Origin: Nonomuraea turkmeniaca
GTDB lineage: Bacteria; Actinomycetota; Actinomycetes; Streptosporangiales; Streptosporangiaceae
Length of the DNA: 45,675 nucleotides
Direction: 5' to 3'
Assembly: GCF_005889735.1 (NCBI RefSeq)
Contig: NZ_VCKY01000061.1
Coordinates: 1-45,675, forward strand
The notes under the pieces were generated by a model. That model was given only the letters and a program-made list of their open reading frames with translations. It was not told the DNA's origin and searched no databases. Below are positions 8,169-14,189 of this stretch, one piece after another. The position numbers and the translations under genes are program-made. Each line of letters begins with the position of its first letter. Positions within the stretch are counted from its first letter, which is position 1.

Positions 8169-8820
8169 GAGAGCCATGCGGATCATCATCGCGGGCGGAC
8201 ACGGGAAGATCGCGCTGCGCCTGGCGGAGCGCCTGAGATCGGGTGCGGTGGGCCTGGTGCGCAACCCGGCCCACGTCGCCGACGTCGAGGCCACCGGGGC
8301 CGAGGCCGTGGTCTGCGACCTGGAGAAGGCGAGCGTCGACGAGGTGGCGGAGATCGTGCGCGGGGCGGACGCCGTGGTGTTCGCCGCGGGCGCGGGACCC
8401 GGCAGCGGCGCGGCACGCAAGGACACCGTGGATCGCGCCGCGTCCGTGCTGCTCGCCGACGCCGCGGAGCGGGCAGGGGTGGGGCGGTTCATCCAGATCT
8501 CGTCCATGGGCGCGGGCAAGCCGCCGGCGCCGGACCGGGACGAGGTGTGGGCCGCGTACATCGACGCCAAGACCGCCGCCGAGGAGGACCTGCGCCGCCG
8601 CGACGGCCTGGCCTGGACGATCCTCCGCCCCGGCCGCCTCACCGACGAGCCCGGCACGGGCCTGGTCCTGCTGGCCCCCGAGGTGCCGCCGGGACCGGTG
8701 CCCCGCGACGACGTGGCCGAGGTCATCGTCGCGCTCCTCAACAGTCCCGGCACCGCCGGCCGGACTCTGGAGCTGGTCTCCGGCGAGACGCCCATCCGCA
8801 GCCTCGCTGGGCGAGAATGA
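8167..8820 (+). CDS. NAD(P)-binding SDR-like protein (NmrA/atypical SDR)
   Basis: A 217-residue protein with an N-terminal Rossmann motif (IIIAGGHGKIALRLAERL), a DLEKASVDEVAEIV acidic strand, an ADAVVFAAGAGP second motif, a YIDAKTAAEEDLR segment carrying the Tyr/Lys spacing of atypical SDRs, and a WTILRPGRLTDEPGTG C-terminal block. These match NAD(P)H-binding family PF13460. Such proteins are NADPH sensors or small reductases; no substrate can be assigned. The ATG at 8167 and the one at 8176 are both possible; a TATGGT box ten bases upstream favours the first. Confidence 0.85.
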   Translation: MRAMRIIIAGGHGKIALRLAERLRSGAVGLVRNPAHVADVEATGAEAVVCDLEKASVDEVAEIVRGADAVVFAAGAGPGSGAARKDTVDRAASVLLADAAERAGVGRFIQISSMGAGKPPAPDRDEVWAAYIDAKTAAEEDLRRRDGLAWTILRPGRLTDEPGTGLVLLAPEVPPGPVPRDDVAEVIVALLNSPGTAGRTLELVSGETPIRSLAGRE

Positions 8821-9140
8821 CGCCGCGACAGCCCGCGCCGCCTCGGCACGGACGGGATCGACGTCAGCCAGGCCACCGGTCCGACCCCGACCCCGACTCC
8901 GCCCCTGACATCGAGGAGACCCTCGGCGCGCTCACCGGCCTCGTCCGCCAGGGCAAGGTCCGCTACGTCGGCAGCTCCACCACCCCGGCCCACCAGATCG
9001 TCGAGGCCCCAGTGGGCTGATCGAATTGTCGATCGCGTTCACGATCAGGCATCGGGCGGTGACCTCGGCCATCATCGGGCCGCGCATCATGGAGCACCTG
9101 GAGAGCCGGCCCCTGACCGGATGCTTGCCGATTGCTGACT
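8821..9140 (+). pseudogene. Aldo/keto reductase remnant with frameshift and internal deletion
   Basis: Three pieces of one aldo/keto reductase can be read in changing frames. RRLGTDGIDVSQ (about 8839-8874) shifts frame into HRSDPDPDSAPDIEETLGAL and VRQGKVRYVGSSTTPAHQIV (to about 9010), and then ELSIAFTIRHRAVTSAIIGP RIMEHLES continues from about 9023 in another frame. These are the typical LRRLGTDYIDLYQ, DIEETL...GKVRYIGSS and AVTSAIIGPR blocks of the family. The region normally between the second and third blocks (roughly 100 residues) is missing, as is the N-terminal half. It is not functional. Confidence 0.75.
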
Positions 9141-9195
9141 ATCGCTGGCGGCATGGGCGGCTAGGTGTTCCCTGGAGCGTATAAGGGGGCGTCCG

Positions 9196-9435
9196 ATGGC
9201 GGACATGCCGTTCAGGTCGTTTTTCGGGGGAGACCCGTTCAGAGGGTTCGAGGAGCTCACCGGCCGGGTGTTCGGCGGGATGGAGAGCTGGCCGCCGACC
9301 CAGCCCAGCGTGCAACGGGTGGACGTGGGCAAGCTGCTGAGCGCCTCGGCCAGAGAGGTGGGCGGCAGGGTCACGGTCGACGTGGCGAACGACCAGCTCC
9401 AGCTCAGGGCGTACAACCCCGAACCGGCCACCTGA
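9196..9435 (+). CDS. Small protein resembling the N-terminal lead of a ClpC-like ATPase, truncated
   Basis: A 79-residue frame with an AGGGGG site before the ATG. The first ~55 residues (FFGGDPFRGFEEL and QRVDVGKLLSASAREV) look like the N-terminal lead of actinobacterial Clp-type AAA chaperones, where a phenylalanine/glycine-rich stretch is followed by QRVDIGRLLSxxARE and then the Clp N-domain. Here that domain is absent and the frame ends in an unrelated 24-residue tail (VTVDVANDQLQLRAYNPEP). It is either a decayed gene or a small protein reusing the targeting segment. The family link is by memory of the motif only. Confidence 0.45.
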   Translation: MADMPFRSFFGGDPFRGFEELTGRVFGGMESWPPTQPSVQRVDVGKLLSASAREVGGRVTVDVANDQLQLRAYNPEPAT

Positions 9436-9455
9436 CCGGGACACTTCCGGCGCGA

Positions 9456-9493
9456 CCGCCGCCCTGAGGGCCCGCAAGCTCCGGGGGCGGCGG
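9456..9493 (+). terminator. Rho-independent-like hairpin
   Basis: Perfect 9-bp stem CCGCCGCCC (9456-9464) / GGGCGGCGG (9485-9493) with a 20-base loop, just after the small Clp-like frame and before the phosphatase gene. No T-run follows. Confidence 0.5.
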
Positions 9494-9584
9494 GCCAGGT
9501 CTGTGGCCATGCTCGCCGGCGCACCCGTGCGCCACCCGCGTAGAGGCGTGAAAGGATCGTGGTGGGTGCGCGGGACGGGAAGCG

Positions 9585-10988
9585 GTGATGGGGCTGGACG
9601 TCCAGGAATATCTGGGTGTGCTTTCTGAAGTGTCCACGGCCATGACCAGCAGCCTGGACGCCGACACCGCGCTGCGGAGGCTGTCCAGGATCCTCGTGCC
9701 CAGGCTGGCTGACTGGTGCGCCGTCGATCTGGTCGAGGGGGAGACCATCCGGCGGGTGAGCGTGGCGGTGAGCGGCACGCAAGCGCGGTTCGCCGACCTG
9801 CCCGGCCAGGTCGGGCCGCTGCCTCCGGAGACGGAGAGCCTTTTCCTGCGGGTCCTGCGCACCTCGGGTCCGCTGCTGATCCCCGCTGCCCTGGCGGGAC
9901 CGGCCGAGGGCGAATGGGGGGAGGTTCGCCTGCGACTGCGTCGTCTGCTGGCCGCCGACTCCGCGATCGTGGCCCCGCTGCGGGTCCGCGGCAACGCGCT
10001 CGGCGCGCTGACCCTGGCTCGCCTCGGACCAGAAGCCCCCCTGACCGCCGCGGACCTGCCTTTCGTGCAGGATCTGGCCCATTGCGCCGCCCTCGCCGTC
10101 GACAACACCCGCTTGTACGGTCTTCAGCACGAAATGGCGTCCCGGCTCCAGCACTCCCTCCTGCCGGGGCTTCCCGATATCAGCCCGCTTCGTCTGGCGG
10201 CCGGCTACCTACCCGCCCGCGAATCCTCACAGGTGGGCGGCGACTGGTACGACGCGTTCCGGCTCTCCAACGGTGCTCCCGCCCTCGTGATCGGCGACGT
10301 CGAGGGCCACGACATCACCGCCGCGACCCAGATGAGCGAGGTCCGCAACATGCTCCGGGCCCTGGCCTTCGACGGGCGTGAGGAGCCGAGCCAGGTGCTG
10401 TCCCGCCTGGACTCGGTGCTTGATGGGCTGGGGGCAAGCTTCCTGACCACCATGGTGCTGGCCCATGTGGAAGGCCCGCCGACCGGCCCTTGGCGGTTGC
10501 GCTGGGCCAACGCCGGTCACCCCGCACCCCTGCTGATCACCCATGATGGTGGCACCCGGTTCCTGGAAGCGGGGCGTGCGCCGCTGCTCGGCATCGATCC
10601 CGCTCTGTCCCGCGCCGACGCGGTCGAGGCGCTGGAGCCCCGCTCGACGGTTCTGTTCTACACCGACGGGCTGATCGAACGCCGCACCGAGCCGCTGGAC
10701 CGGGGCATGACCAGACTGCGCAGGCAGGCCGGCGCGCTGGCCGGCGCGGATGTGCAGACGATCTGCGATGAACTGATCGCGACCGTCAACACGGCCAACG
10801 AGGACGACATCGCGCTGCTGGCCGTCCAGCTGCCGGACGGCGAACACGAAACCCCCCCACCTCCCCACGGGCGCCGCGGGCGGGCAGGCGTCGTCGGGAC
10901 GAGCCACGACTTCGTGCCGTACGTCCAGCGGCGACCCGATGACCGAGAACCCGGCCCAGGGCCTGCCAACCGTCGTCACCCAGGCTGA
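9585..10988 (+). CDS. GAF domain - PP2C/SpoIIE serine phosphatase
   Basis: A 467-residue cytoplasmic signalling phosphatase. Residues about 20-175 form a GAF sensor domain (starting TSSLDADTALRRLSRILVPR and ending with APLRVRGNALGALTLARLG and AALAVDNTRLY). Residues about 185-415 are a SpoIIE/RsbU-type PP2C domain with the metal-binding acidic residues in VGGDWYDAF, IGDVEGHDI, FYTDGLIE and NEDDIALLAV. Family role: it dephosphorylates STAS anti-anti-sigma factors so that they capture an anti-sigma kinase. The two STAS genes and the HATPase gene just downstream are natural partners (inference). A low-complexity Pro/Arg tail of ~50 residues follows. The start may be GTG 9585 or ATG 9588, both behind GGGAAG. 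Confidence 0.9.
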   Translation: MMGLDVQEYLGVLSEVSTAMTSSLDADTALRRLSRILVPRLADWCAVDLVEGETIRRVSVAVSGTQARFADLPGQVGPLPPETESLFLRVLRTSGPLLIPAALAGPAEGEWGEVRLRLRRLLAADSAIVAPLRVRGNALGALTLARLGPEAPLTAADLPFVQDLAHCAALAVDNTRLYGLQHEMASRLQHSLLPGLPDISPLRLAAGYLPARESSQVGGDWYDAFRLSNGAPALVIGDVEGHDITAATQMSEVRNMLRALAFDGREEPSQVLSRLDSVLDGLGASFLTTMVLAHVEGPPTGPWRLRWANAGHPAPLLITHDGGTRFLEAGRAPLLGIDPALSRADAVEALEPRSTVLFYTDGLIERRTEPLDRGMTRLRRQAGALAGADVQTICDELIATVNTANEDDIALLAVQLPDGEHETPPPPHGRRGRAGVVGTSHDFVPYVQRRPDDREPGPGPANRRHPG

Positions 10989-11206
10989 CGAGCCGACCTG
11001 TTGTCATGGGTCTTCTTCGGGGGCTGACGTCGCGTTCCGTGCCGACGCGGGTGGGGCGCCCGCCCGATCCCGTCGACGGGGTCGACGGCATCGGAACACC
11101 GGACCTGATCCTCGAATGTCCAGCAGGGAGACGACTGATCAGAGAGCCCTGTCAGCAGGGGTGATGAACCAGCACGACTAACCCTGTGCGGTGGACCGGA
11201 GACGTG
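10989..11206. other. Intergenic stretch between phosphatase and csp promoter
   Basis: No convincing gene. Codon pattern and the peptides in all frames are uninformative. It ends with the csp promoter. Confidence 0.5.
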
Positions 11207-11215
11207 TGCTAGACT
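11207..11215 (+). promoter_or_regulatory. Extended -10 promoter of the cold-shock gene
   Basis: TGCTAGACT is an extended -10 (TGn then TAnnnT). It would start transcription near 11222, giving a leader of about 160 nt before the csp ATG. I see no good -35, which is acceptable for extended -10 promoters. Confidence 0.5.
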
Positions 11216-11254
11216 GATAGTAGTTGTAGTTGTGGTACCCATAAAGACTTTGTG

Positions 11255-11295
11255 CGCGCCTGACAGACGATGATCTTCGGGCGCGTTTTTGTTTT
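11255..11295 (+). promoter_or_regulatory. Terminator/attenuator-like hairpin with T-tract in csp leader
   Basis: CGCGCC (11255-11260) pairs with GGCGCG (11280-11285), loop 19 bases, and is followed by TTTTTGTTTT (11286-11295). The T-tract is unusual in this GC-rich DNA. It lies inside the predicted leader, upstream of the csp start, and could terminate or pause transcription in a temperature-dependent way. Confidence 0.5.
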
Positions 11296-11310
11296 CCGGT
11301 CATCTCCGGA
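11295..11310 (+). promoter_or_regulatory. Small hexaloop hairpin in csp leader
   Basis: TCCGG (11295-11299), loop TCATCT, CCGGA (11306-11310). It begins in the last base of the T-tract of the preceding hairpin. Confidence 0.4.
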
Positions 11311-11331
11311 TGGGCTCATCGCGGCGACACG

Positions 11332-11354
11332 GCAATTCGCGCAGTGCGAATTGC
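11332..11354 (+). promoter_or_regulatory. Perfect 9-bp stem hairpin upstream of the csp ribosome binding site
   Basis: GCAATTCGC (11332-11340), loop GCAGT, GCGAATTGC (11346-11354). It sits 17 bases before the GAGGAG at 11372-11377 and could influence ribosome access. Confidence 0.6.
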
Positions 11355-11383
11355 GTTCCTGCACACATCTCGAGGAGATCGAC

Positions 11384-11590
11384 ATGGCATCCGGAACCGT
11401 GAAGTGGTTCAACGCCGAAAAGGGCTTCGGCTTCATCGCGCAGGACGACGGCGGCGCCGACGTCTTCGCGCACTACTCCAACATCGTCGCCAACGGCGGC
11501 TACCGCGAGCTGCACGAGGGCCAGAAGGTGGCCTTCGACGTCGTCCAAGGCCAGAAGGGCCTGCAGGCGGAGAACATCGTCGCCGCCTGA
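11384..11590 (+). CDS. Cold-shock protein, CspA family
   Basis: A 68-residue single cold-shock domain protein with the RNP1 motif KGFGFIAQ and the RNP2 motif VFAHYSNI, which bind single-stranded RNA and DNA. Length is typical (66-70). The start is fixed by GAGGAG seven bases upstream and by the universal MASGTVKWFNAEKGFGFI opening. Family role: RNA chaperone and anti-terminator, often induced by cold. The long hairpin-rich leader (see neighbouring entries) suggests post-transcriptional control, as in other csp mRNAs. It is a single-gene unit closed by a strong terminator. Confidence 0.97.
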   Translation: MASGTVKWFNAEKGFGFIAQDDGGADVFAHYSNIVANGGYRELHEGQKVAFDVVQGQKGLQAENIVAA

Positions 11591-11610
11591 CCTGGCAGAA
11601 GTCCTGGATC

Positions 11611-11636
11611 GGGGGCCCGCAGCGCTGCGGGCCCTC
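11611..11636. terminator. Terminator after csp
   Basis: Perfect palindrome GGGCCCGCAGC (11613-11623) / GCTGCGGGCCC (11624-11634), an 11-bp stem that would fold with a minimal loop. It lies 22 bases after the csp stop. It is bidirectional in principle. Confidence 0.8.
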
Positions 11637-11755
11637 GACCCATGCCGTCCTCGGCACCTGCATTCGAGCGAAGGCCGGGGCAGCTGGACCGCATGCCCGT
11701 CCGCAGTTTCTTCGAGCGGTCGATTTATTGGCCGGTAGGGCGCATACTGACACTA

Positions 11756-11986
11756 ATGAGACCTCACGCCGCGGCCCGGCGAAGCCTGCCAAGTAGTCCC
11801 TTCTACGTTGCCGAGCCCCCTCCAGCGCCGCCTATTGAGCAGTTCACCGTGCGAGACCAGGTCAGCCACGACAAATACGGCCTCGGCCGGGTCATCGCAG
11901 TCGAGCAGAACGTCGCCGTTCTCGTAGATTTCGGTGCGGAGACGCGTCGCATCAACGCGCCGTACGTCAAGCTCGTCAAGCTGTGA
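11756..11986 (+). CDS. Small protein with UvrD/PcrA C-terminal-like (Tudor-like) domain
   Basis: A 76-residue protein. The last 47 residues (VRDQVSHDKYGLGRVIAVEQ then NVAVLVDFGAETRRI and YVKLVKL) resemble the short SH3/Tudor-like domain at the C-terminus of UvrD/PcrA helicases, where GDRVxHxxYGxGxV is followed by a D-F-G strand. Stand-alone copies are common in actinobacteria with unknown role; RNA polymerase or nucleic acid contact is plausible. I chose the ATG at 11756 because a CATACT box lies seven bases upstream (leaderless) and residues encoded further upstream are unconserved-looking. Confidence 0.65.
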   Translation: MRPHAAARRSLPSSPFYVAEPPPAPPIEQFTVRDQVSHDKYGLGRVIAVEQNVAVLVDFGAETRRINAPYVKLVKL

Positions 11987-12043
11987 CGGTGACCGCGCTC
12001 GTCGCGGGAGTGGGACGCTCCGAGCGCCCCTGCGCGGTGGCGG

Positions 12044-12364
12044 TCAAGCCGCCACCCGCAGACTCCGGTCCAGGCCGGTGAGACGCAGGAGCCGAGACAT
12101 GTACGGGCGGGGCGCCGTCAGCGCCAGGGTGATGCCTTGCGCGCGAGCGCGGCGCTGGATGCCGATCAGCACGGCCAGTCCGCCGGCATCGCAGAAGGTC
12201 ACCTGTGACAAGTCGAGGATGAGCAGGCTGCTGCTGTGGTCCAACTCGTTCAGGAGCTGCCGGCGGAGCGCCGCACTGGTGAAGAGGTTGATCTCGCCGC
12301 TGAGGTGAATCGTCGTGGGGGCCGATGCCCCCGTCCCGCCGGGCGGGCGGGTGTCGATGGTCAT
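12044..12364 (-). CDS. STAS-domain anti-anti-sigma factor (copy 1)
   Basis: A 106-residue SpoIIAA/RsbV-type STAS protein. It has the SGEINLFTSAALRRQL opening strand-helix, the hydrophobic LLILDLSQVTFCDAGGLAVL block with the position of the phosphorylatable residue (D-A-G-G where classical members have D-S-x-G), and a C-terminal GLDRSLRVAA. The usual phospho-Ser appears replaced: the residue after the Asp is Ala, so phosphorylation would have to occur elsewhere or not at all. It is ~65-70% similar to copy 2 (13387-13710) and encoded in the opposite direction. A GGGAG site lies upstream, and the start overlaps the stop of an upstream reading frame (ATGA). Confidence 0.9.
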   Translation of the reverse strand: MTIDTRPPGGTGASAPTTIHLSGEINLFTSAALRRQLLNELDHSSSLLILDLSQVTFCDAGGLAVLIGIQRRARAQGITLALTAPRPYMSRLLRLTGLDRSLRVAA

Positions 12365-12555
12365 GCAGGTCTCCCATCGGAGCAATGAGGAATGAGACGC
12401 CTGCCGGCCGGAGATCGGTCCGCCGCGTTGGAAGGCGGTACCGCTCGATCCAGCCGGCAGGCTGCACGTGGTCTCGCTCGTACCCGCGAGCTGGTCGACG
12501 GGGAAATGGACCTGTGATTCAGCGGCGAGAGGCGAGTGGGGACGGTTGGCGTCAT
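12361..12555 (-). CDS. Upstream reading frame in leader of STAS copy 1 (64 aa, ATGA overlap)
   Basis: Starting at the ATG at 12555, about 91 nt after the predicted transcription start, a frame of 64 codons (MTPTVPTRLSPLNH...) ends with a stop that overlaps the STAS start as ATGA. AGGC lies four bases before the ATG. The matching position of copy 2's leader also has ATG followed by MTPT. The rest of the peptide is Arg/Ser/Pro-rich and unrecognised. It may be a real coupled leader ORF or an accident of GC-rich DNA. Confidence 0.35.
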   Translation of the reverse strand: MTPTVPTRLSPLNHRSISPSTSSRVRARPRAACRLDRAVPPSNAADRSPAGRRLIPHCSDGRPA

Positions 12556-12568
12556 CTGTGCCTGTCCA

Positions 12569-12584
12569 GGCCCTGCGAAGGGCC
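12569..12584 (-). promoter_or_regulatory. Leader hairpin of STAS copy 1
   Basis: GGCCC / GGGCC 5-bp stem with a hexaloop, placed between the conserved leader block and the upstream ATG. Copy 2 has a GC hairpin in the same place (13073-13089). Confidence 0.45.
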
Positions 12585-12595
12585 CAAAACCATGG

Positions 12596-12648
12596 ATCGC
12601 CGCGGGCGACGCCGACCTGAATGTCAACGCACGAAAGGTCCTCGGTAT
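12596..12648 (-). promoter_or_regulatory. Conserved 53-nt leader block, copy 1
   Basis: Read on the minus strand this block begins ATACCGAGGACCTTTCGTGC and ends GGTCGGCGTCGCCCGCGGCGAT (key part). It matches the block at 13012-13063 at 49 of 53 positions by my count. It starts about where transcription from the TATACT box should begin. Its end can fold as TCGCC-CGC-GGCGA. Confidence 0.7.
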
Positions 12649-12652
12649 TCTG

Positions 12653-12658
12653 AGTATA
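12653..12658 (-). promoter_or_regulatory. -10 box (TATACT) for STAS copy 1
   Basis: TATACT on the minus strand, ten bases before the conserved leader block (12648). The aligned hexamer at copy 2 is TAAACT (13002-13007), in the same distance to its block. Confidence 0.5.
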
Positions 12659-12684
12659 CCTCATATCCGAGAGCCATGTTCGGA

Positions 12685-12696
12685 AATTCGCCAATT
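12685..12696 (-). promoter_or_regulatory. Shared upstream element AATTGGCGAATT, copy 1
   Basis: The same 12-mer occurs upstream of copy 2 at 12976-12987. Its distance to the -10 box differs between the copies (26 versus 14 bases), so it may be an operator whose spacing has changed rather than a -35. Confidence 0.45.
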
Positions 12697-12730
12697 TCAG
12701 CGCTATTTCGCCGGAGTGCTTTCCGCAAAA

Positions 12731-12763
12731 CCACACAATGAGCTGCGCGCAGCCGTTGTGTGG
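12731..12763. other. Dyad between the two divergent STAS promoters
   Basis: CCACACAA (12731-12738) and TTGTGTGG (12756-12763) form a perfect 8-bp inverted repeat with a 17-base spacer. It lies between the divergent promoters and could be an operator or a terminator remnant. From 12780 to 12960 I see no gene. Confidence 0.4.
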
Positions 12764-12975
12764 TGGTCGTGAGGCGCCGGTTGGGAGATCAACGACGGCC
12801 TCTCCGGCCCCGCCATCCGGCCGGCCCACGAGGCGATCGAGCCTGCGGACTTGATCGACCGCTCTCCCGTCACACGCCTGGCCGACGTCCTGGGGGCGGG
12901 CGGAGTGGTTCGGGGGCGGTCGTCAGGTTTTCGGCCATCGGGTTTCCGGTAGTGGCCGCGGCGATTCACTTCGGG

Positions 12976-13007
12976 AATTGGCGAATTCCAGAACCGGCGG
13001 GTAAACT
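12976..13007 (+). promoter_or_regulatory. Promoter region of STAS copy 2
   Basis: AATTGGCGAATT (12976-12987) followed by TAAACT (13002-13007), with the conserved leader block starting five bases further on. The sequence CGGGTAAACT could also be read as a GGGTAA box of a stress (SigB-type) sigma factor; both readings are open. Confidence 0.45.
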
Positions 13008-13011
13008 AAAA

Positions 13012-13063
13012 ATACCGAGGACATTTCGTGCGTTGGCACCAGGTCGGCGTCGCCCGCGGCGAT
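13012..13063 (+). promoter_or_regulatory. Conserved 52-nt leader block, copy 2
   Basis: Begins ATACCGAGGACATTTCGTGC and ends with CGCCCGCGGCGAT. It is the inverted paralogue of 12596-12648, differing at only about four positions, although flanking DNA has diverged. Confidence 0.7.
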
Positions 13064-13072
13064 AGAAGATAG

Positions 13073-13089
13073 CCGGCCTTTCAGGCCGG
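13073..13089 (+). promoter_or_regulatory. Leader hairpin of STAS copy 2
   Basis: CCGGCC (13073-13078), loop TTTCA, GGCCGG (13084-13089). It precedes the ATG at 13105 by 15 bases, the same layout as copy 1. Confidence 0.5.
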
Positions 13090-13386
13090 GCGAGTCAGGC
13101 TGTAATGACGCCGACACTTCTTTCCTCTCTCCAGTCGCTGAGCCATGTCGCGTCCGGGCTTCCCGCCATCGATTCGGCACTCCGGCTCTCGCTGAGTCCC
13201 GTCCTGAACCGGCATGTGACCGTGGATGGAGCGCCAAGTGCGGGTCGGCTCGCTCAGCCAGGCCGATCCCCGCGTGGTGACGTTGAGCTTCGCCCGTGCC
13301 GAGCCGATCGTCTTGCTGGTGATTCCGCCAGGCACCGCTGGCGGCCGCGTCATTCCACATCCGGCTTTTCCGATCGGAGACTTCTC

Positions 13387-13710
13387 ATGACCGTCATCGA
13401 CACATCGCCTCTAGGCGTGATGGGGCCTTCGGCTCCCACCGTTGTTCGCCTGTCCGGCGAGATCGACATCTTCACCAGCGAGGCATTGCGCCGGCAACTG
13501 CTCGGCACGCTGCACTACAGCACCAGCCTGCTCATCCTCGACCTCTCGGAGGTGTCGTTCTGTGACGCCGCCGGGCTTGCCGTCATGATCGGGGTCCAGC
13601 GCCGCGCCCGGGTTCTGGGCATCAGGGTCGCCTTGGCCGCCCCGCGTCCGTTCCTGTCCCGGTTGCTGCACATCAGCGGCCTGGACCGCTGCCTGCCGAT
13701 GGTGGCGTGA
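13387..13710 (+). CDS. STAS-domain anti-anti-sigma factor (copy 2)
   Basis: A 107-residue STAS protein with SGEIDIFTSEALRRQLLG, LLILDLSEVSFCDAAGLAVM and the same C-terminal GLDRCLPMVA layout as copy 1. As in copy 1, the residue after the conserved Asp is Ala, not the Ser phosphorylated in RsbV/SpoIIAA. I chose the ATG at 13387 (GGAG upstream, alignment with copy 1), but the frame is open back to an ATG at 13105, which would add 94 residues starting MTPTLLSSLQSLSH; that upstream ATG is the counterpart of copy 1's upstream frame. Likely partners are the upstream PP2C phosphatase and the downstream HATPase (inference). Confidence 0.9.
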   Translation: MTVIDTSPLGVMGPSAPTVVRLSGEIDIFTSEALRRQLLGTLHYSTSLLILDLSEVSFCDAAGLAVMIGVQRRARVLGIRVALAAPRPFLSRLLHISGLDRCLPMVA

Positions 13711-14189
13711 GCCGACGCCCACCAAGCTCGGCAGGAGGCCTGACCGTCCCACCGCGCATCATGCGGAGGTGGCCGGATGGTTCCGCCAGTGTGGCCGCGC
13801 GGTAGGGGATTCAGGTGGATAGACACGGGTTTCGAGGTAGTTTGGGGGCACTGGTAGAGAGATATCCAGGCTGCTCCGGACCCCGGCGGTCGCCATCTCC
13901 TCCGCGAACGCTCGCGGCGAAACGATGAGGACCGTGATGTCCAAGGCCTGCAGATTCCTTCTCTTTCGTGGTGTTTCCTTCCCCGCCGACGCGACGGCGA
14001 TGACGTCCCACGCGGTCACCATGGCCGTGAACGGAGGCCGTGCCATCTGGCGTGCGGAGGTGCCGAGACCTTCTCGCTCGGGCGCCGGGCCGGCGCGGAC
14101 ACGGGTGGAGACCAAGATGCGGCCAATCCTGGTGCGCCGGATCCCTCGGCCTGGCCTGCGCTTCGTCACCGGTGACCTGCTGGTGTGAC
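13711..14189. other. 479-bp gap between STAS copy 2 and the HATPase gene
   Basis: No gene I can support. A plus-strand frame from 13940 (starting MSKACRFLLFRG) ends at 14188, one base before the HATPase GTG, and a minus-strand frame 13759-14169 also exists; neither shows a family motif and both could be chance. The DNA here is somewhat less GC-rich than neighbouring genes. Confidence 0.4.

Noticed and set aside
11255..11354. csp leader hairpins as ANTAR targets of the nearby GAF-ANTAR protein
   Set aside because: Known ANTAR targets are two small hairpins with hexaloops having A at position 1 and G at position 4. The one hexaloop here is TCATCT, and the others have different loop sizes.
12780..12960. 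Possible gene remnant between the STAS promoters
   Set aside because: A frame reading GLSGPAIRPAHEAIEPADLI looks protein-like but matches nothing I know.
13925..14188. 87-residue plus-strand frame ending next to the HATPase start
   Set aside because: No family motif, no ribosome site and competing frames on the other strand; too weak to call.
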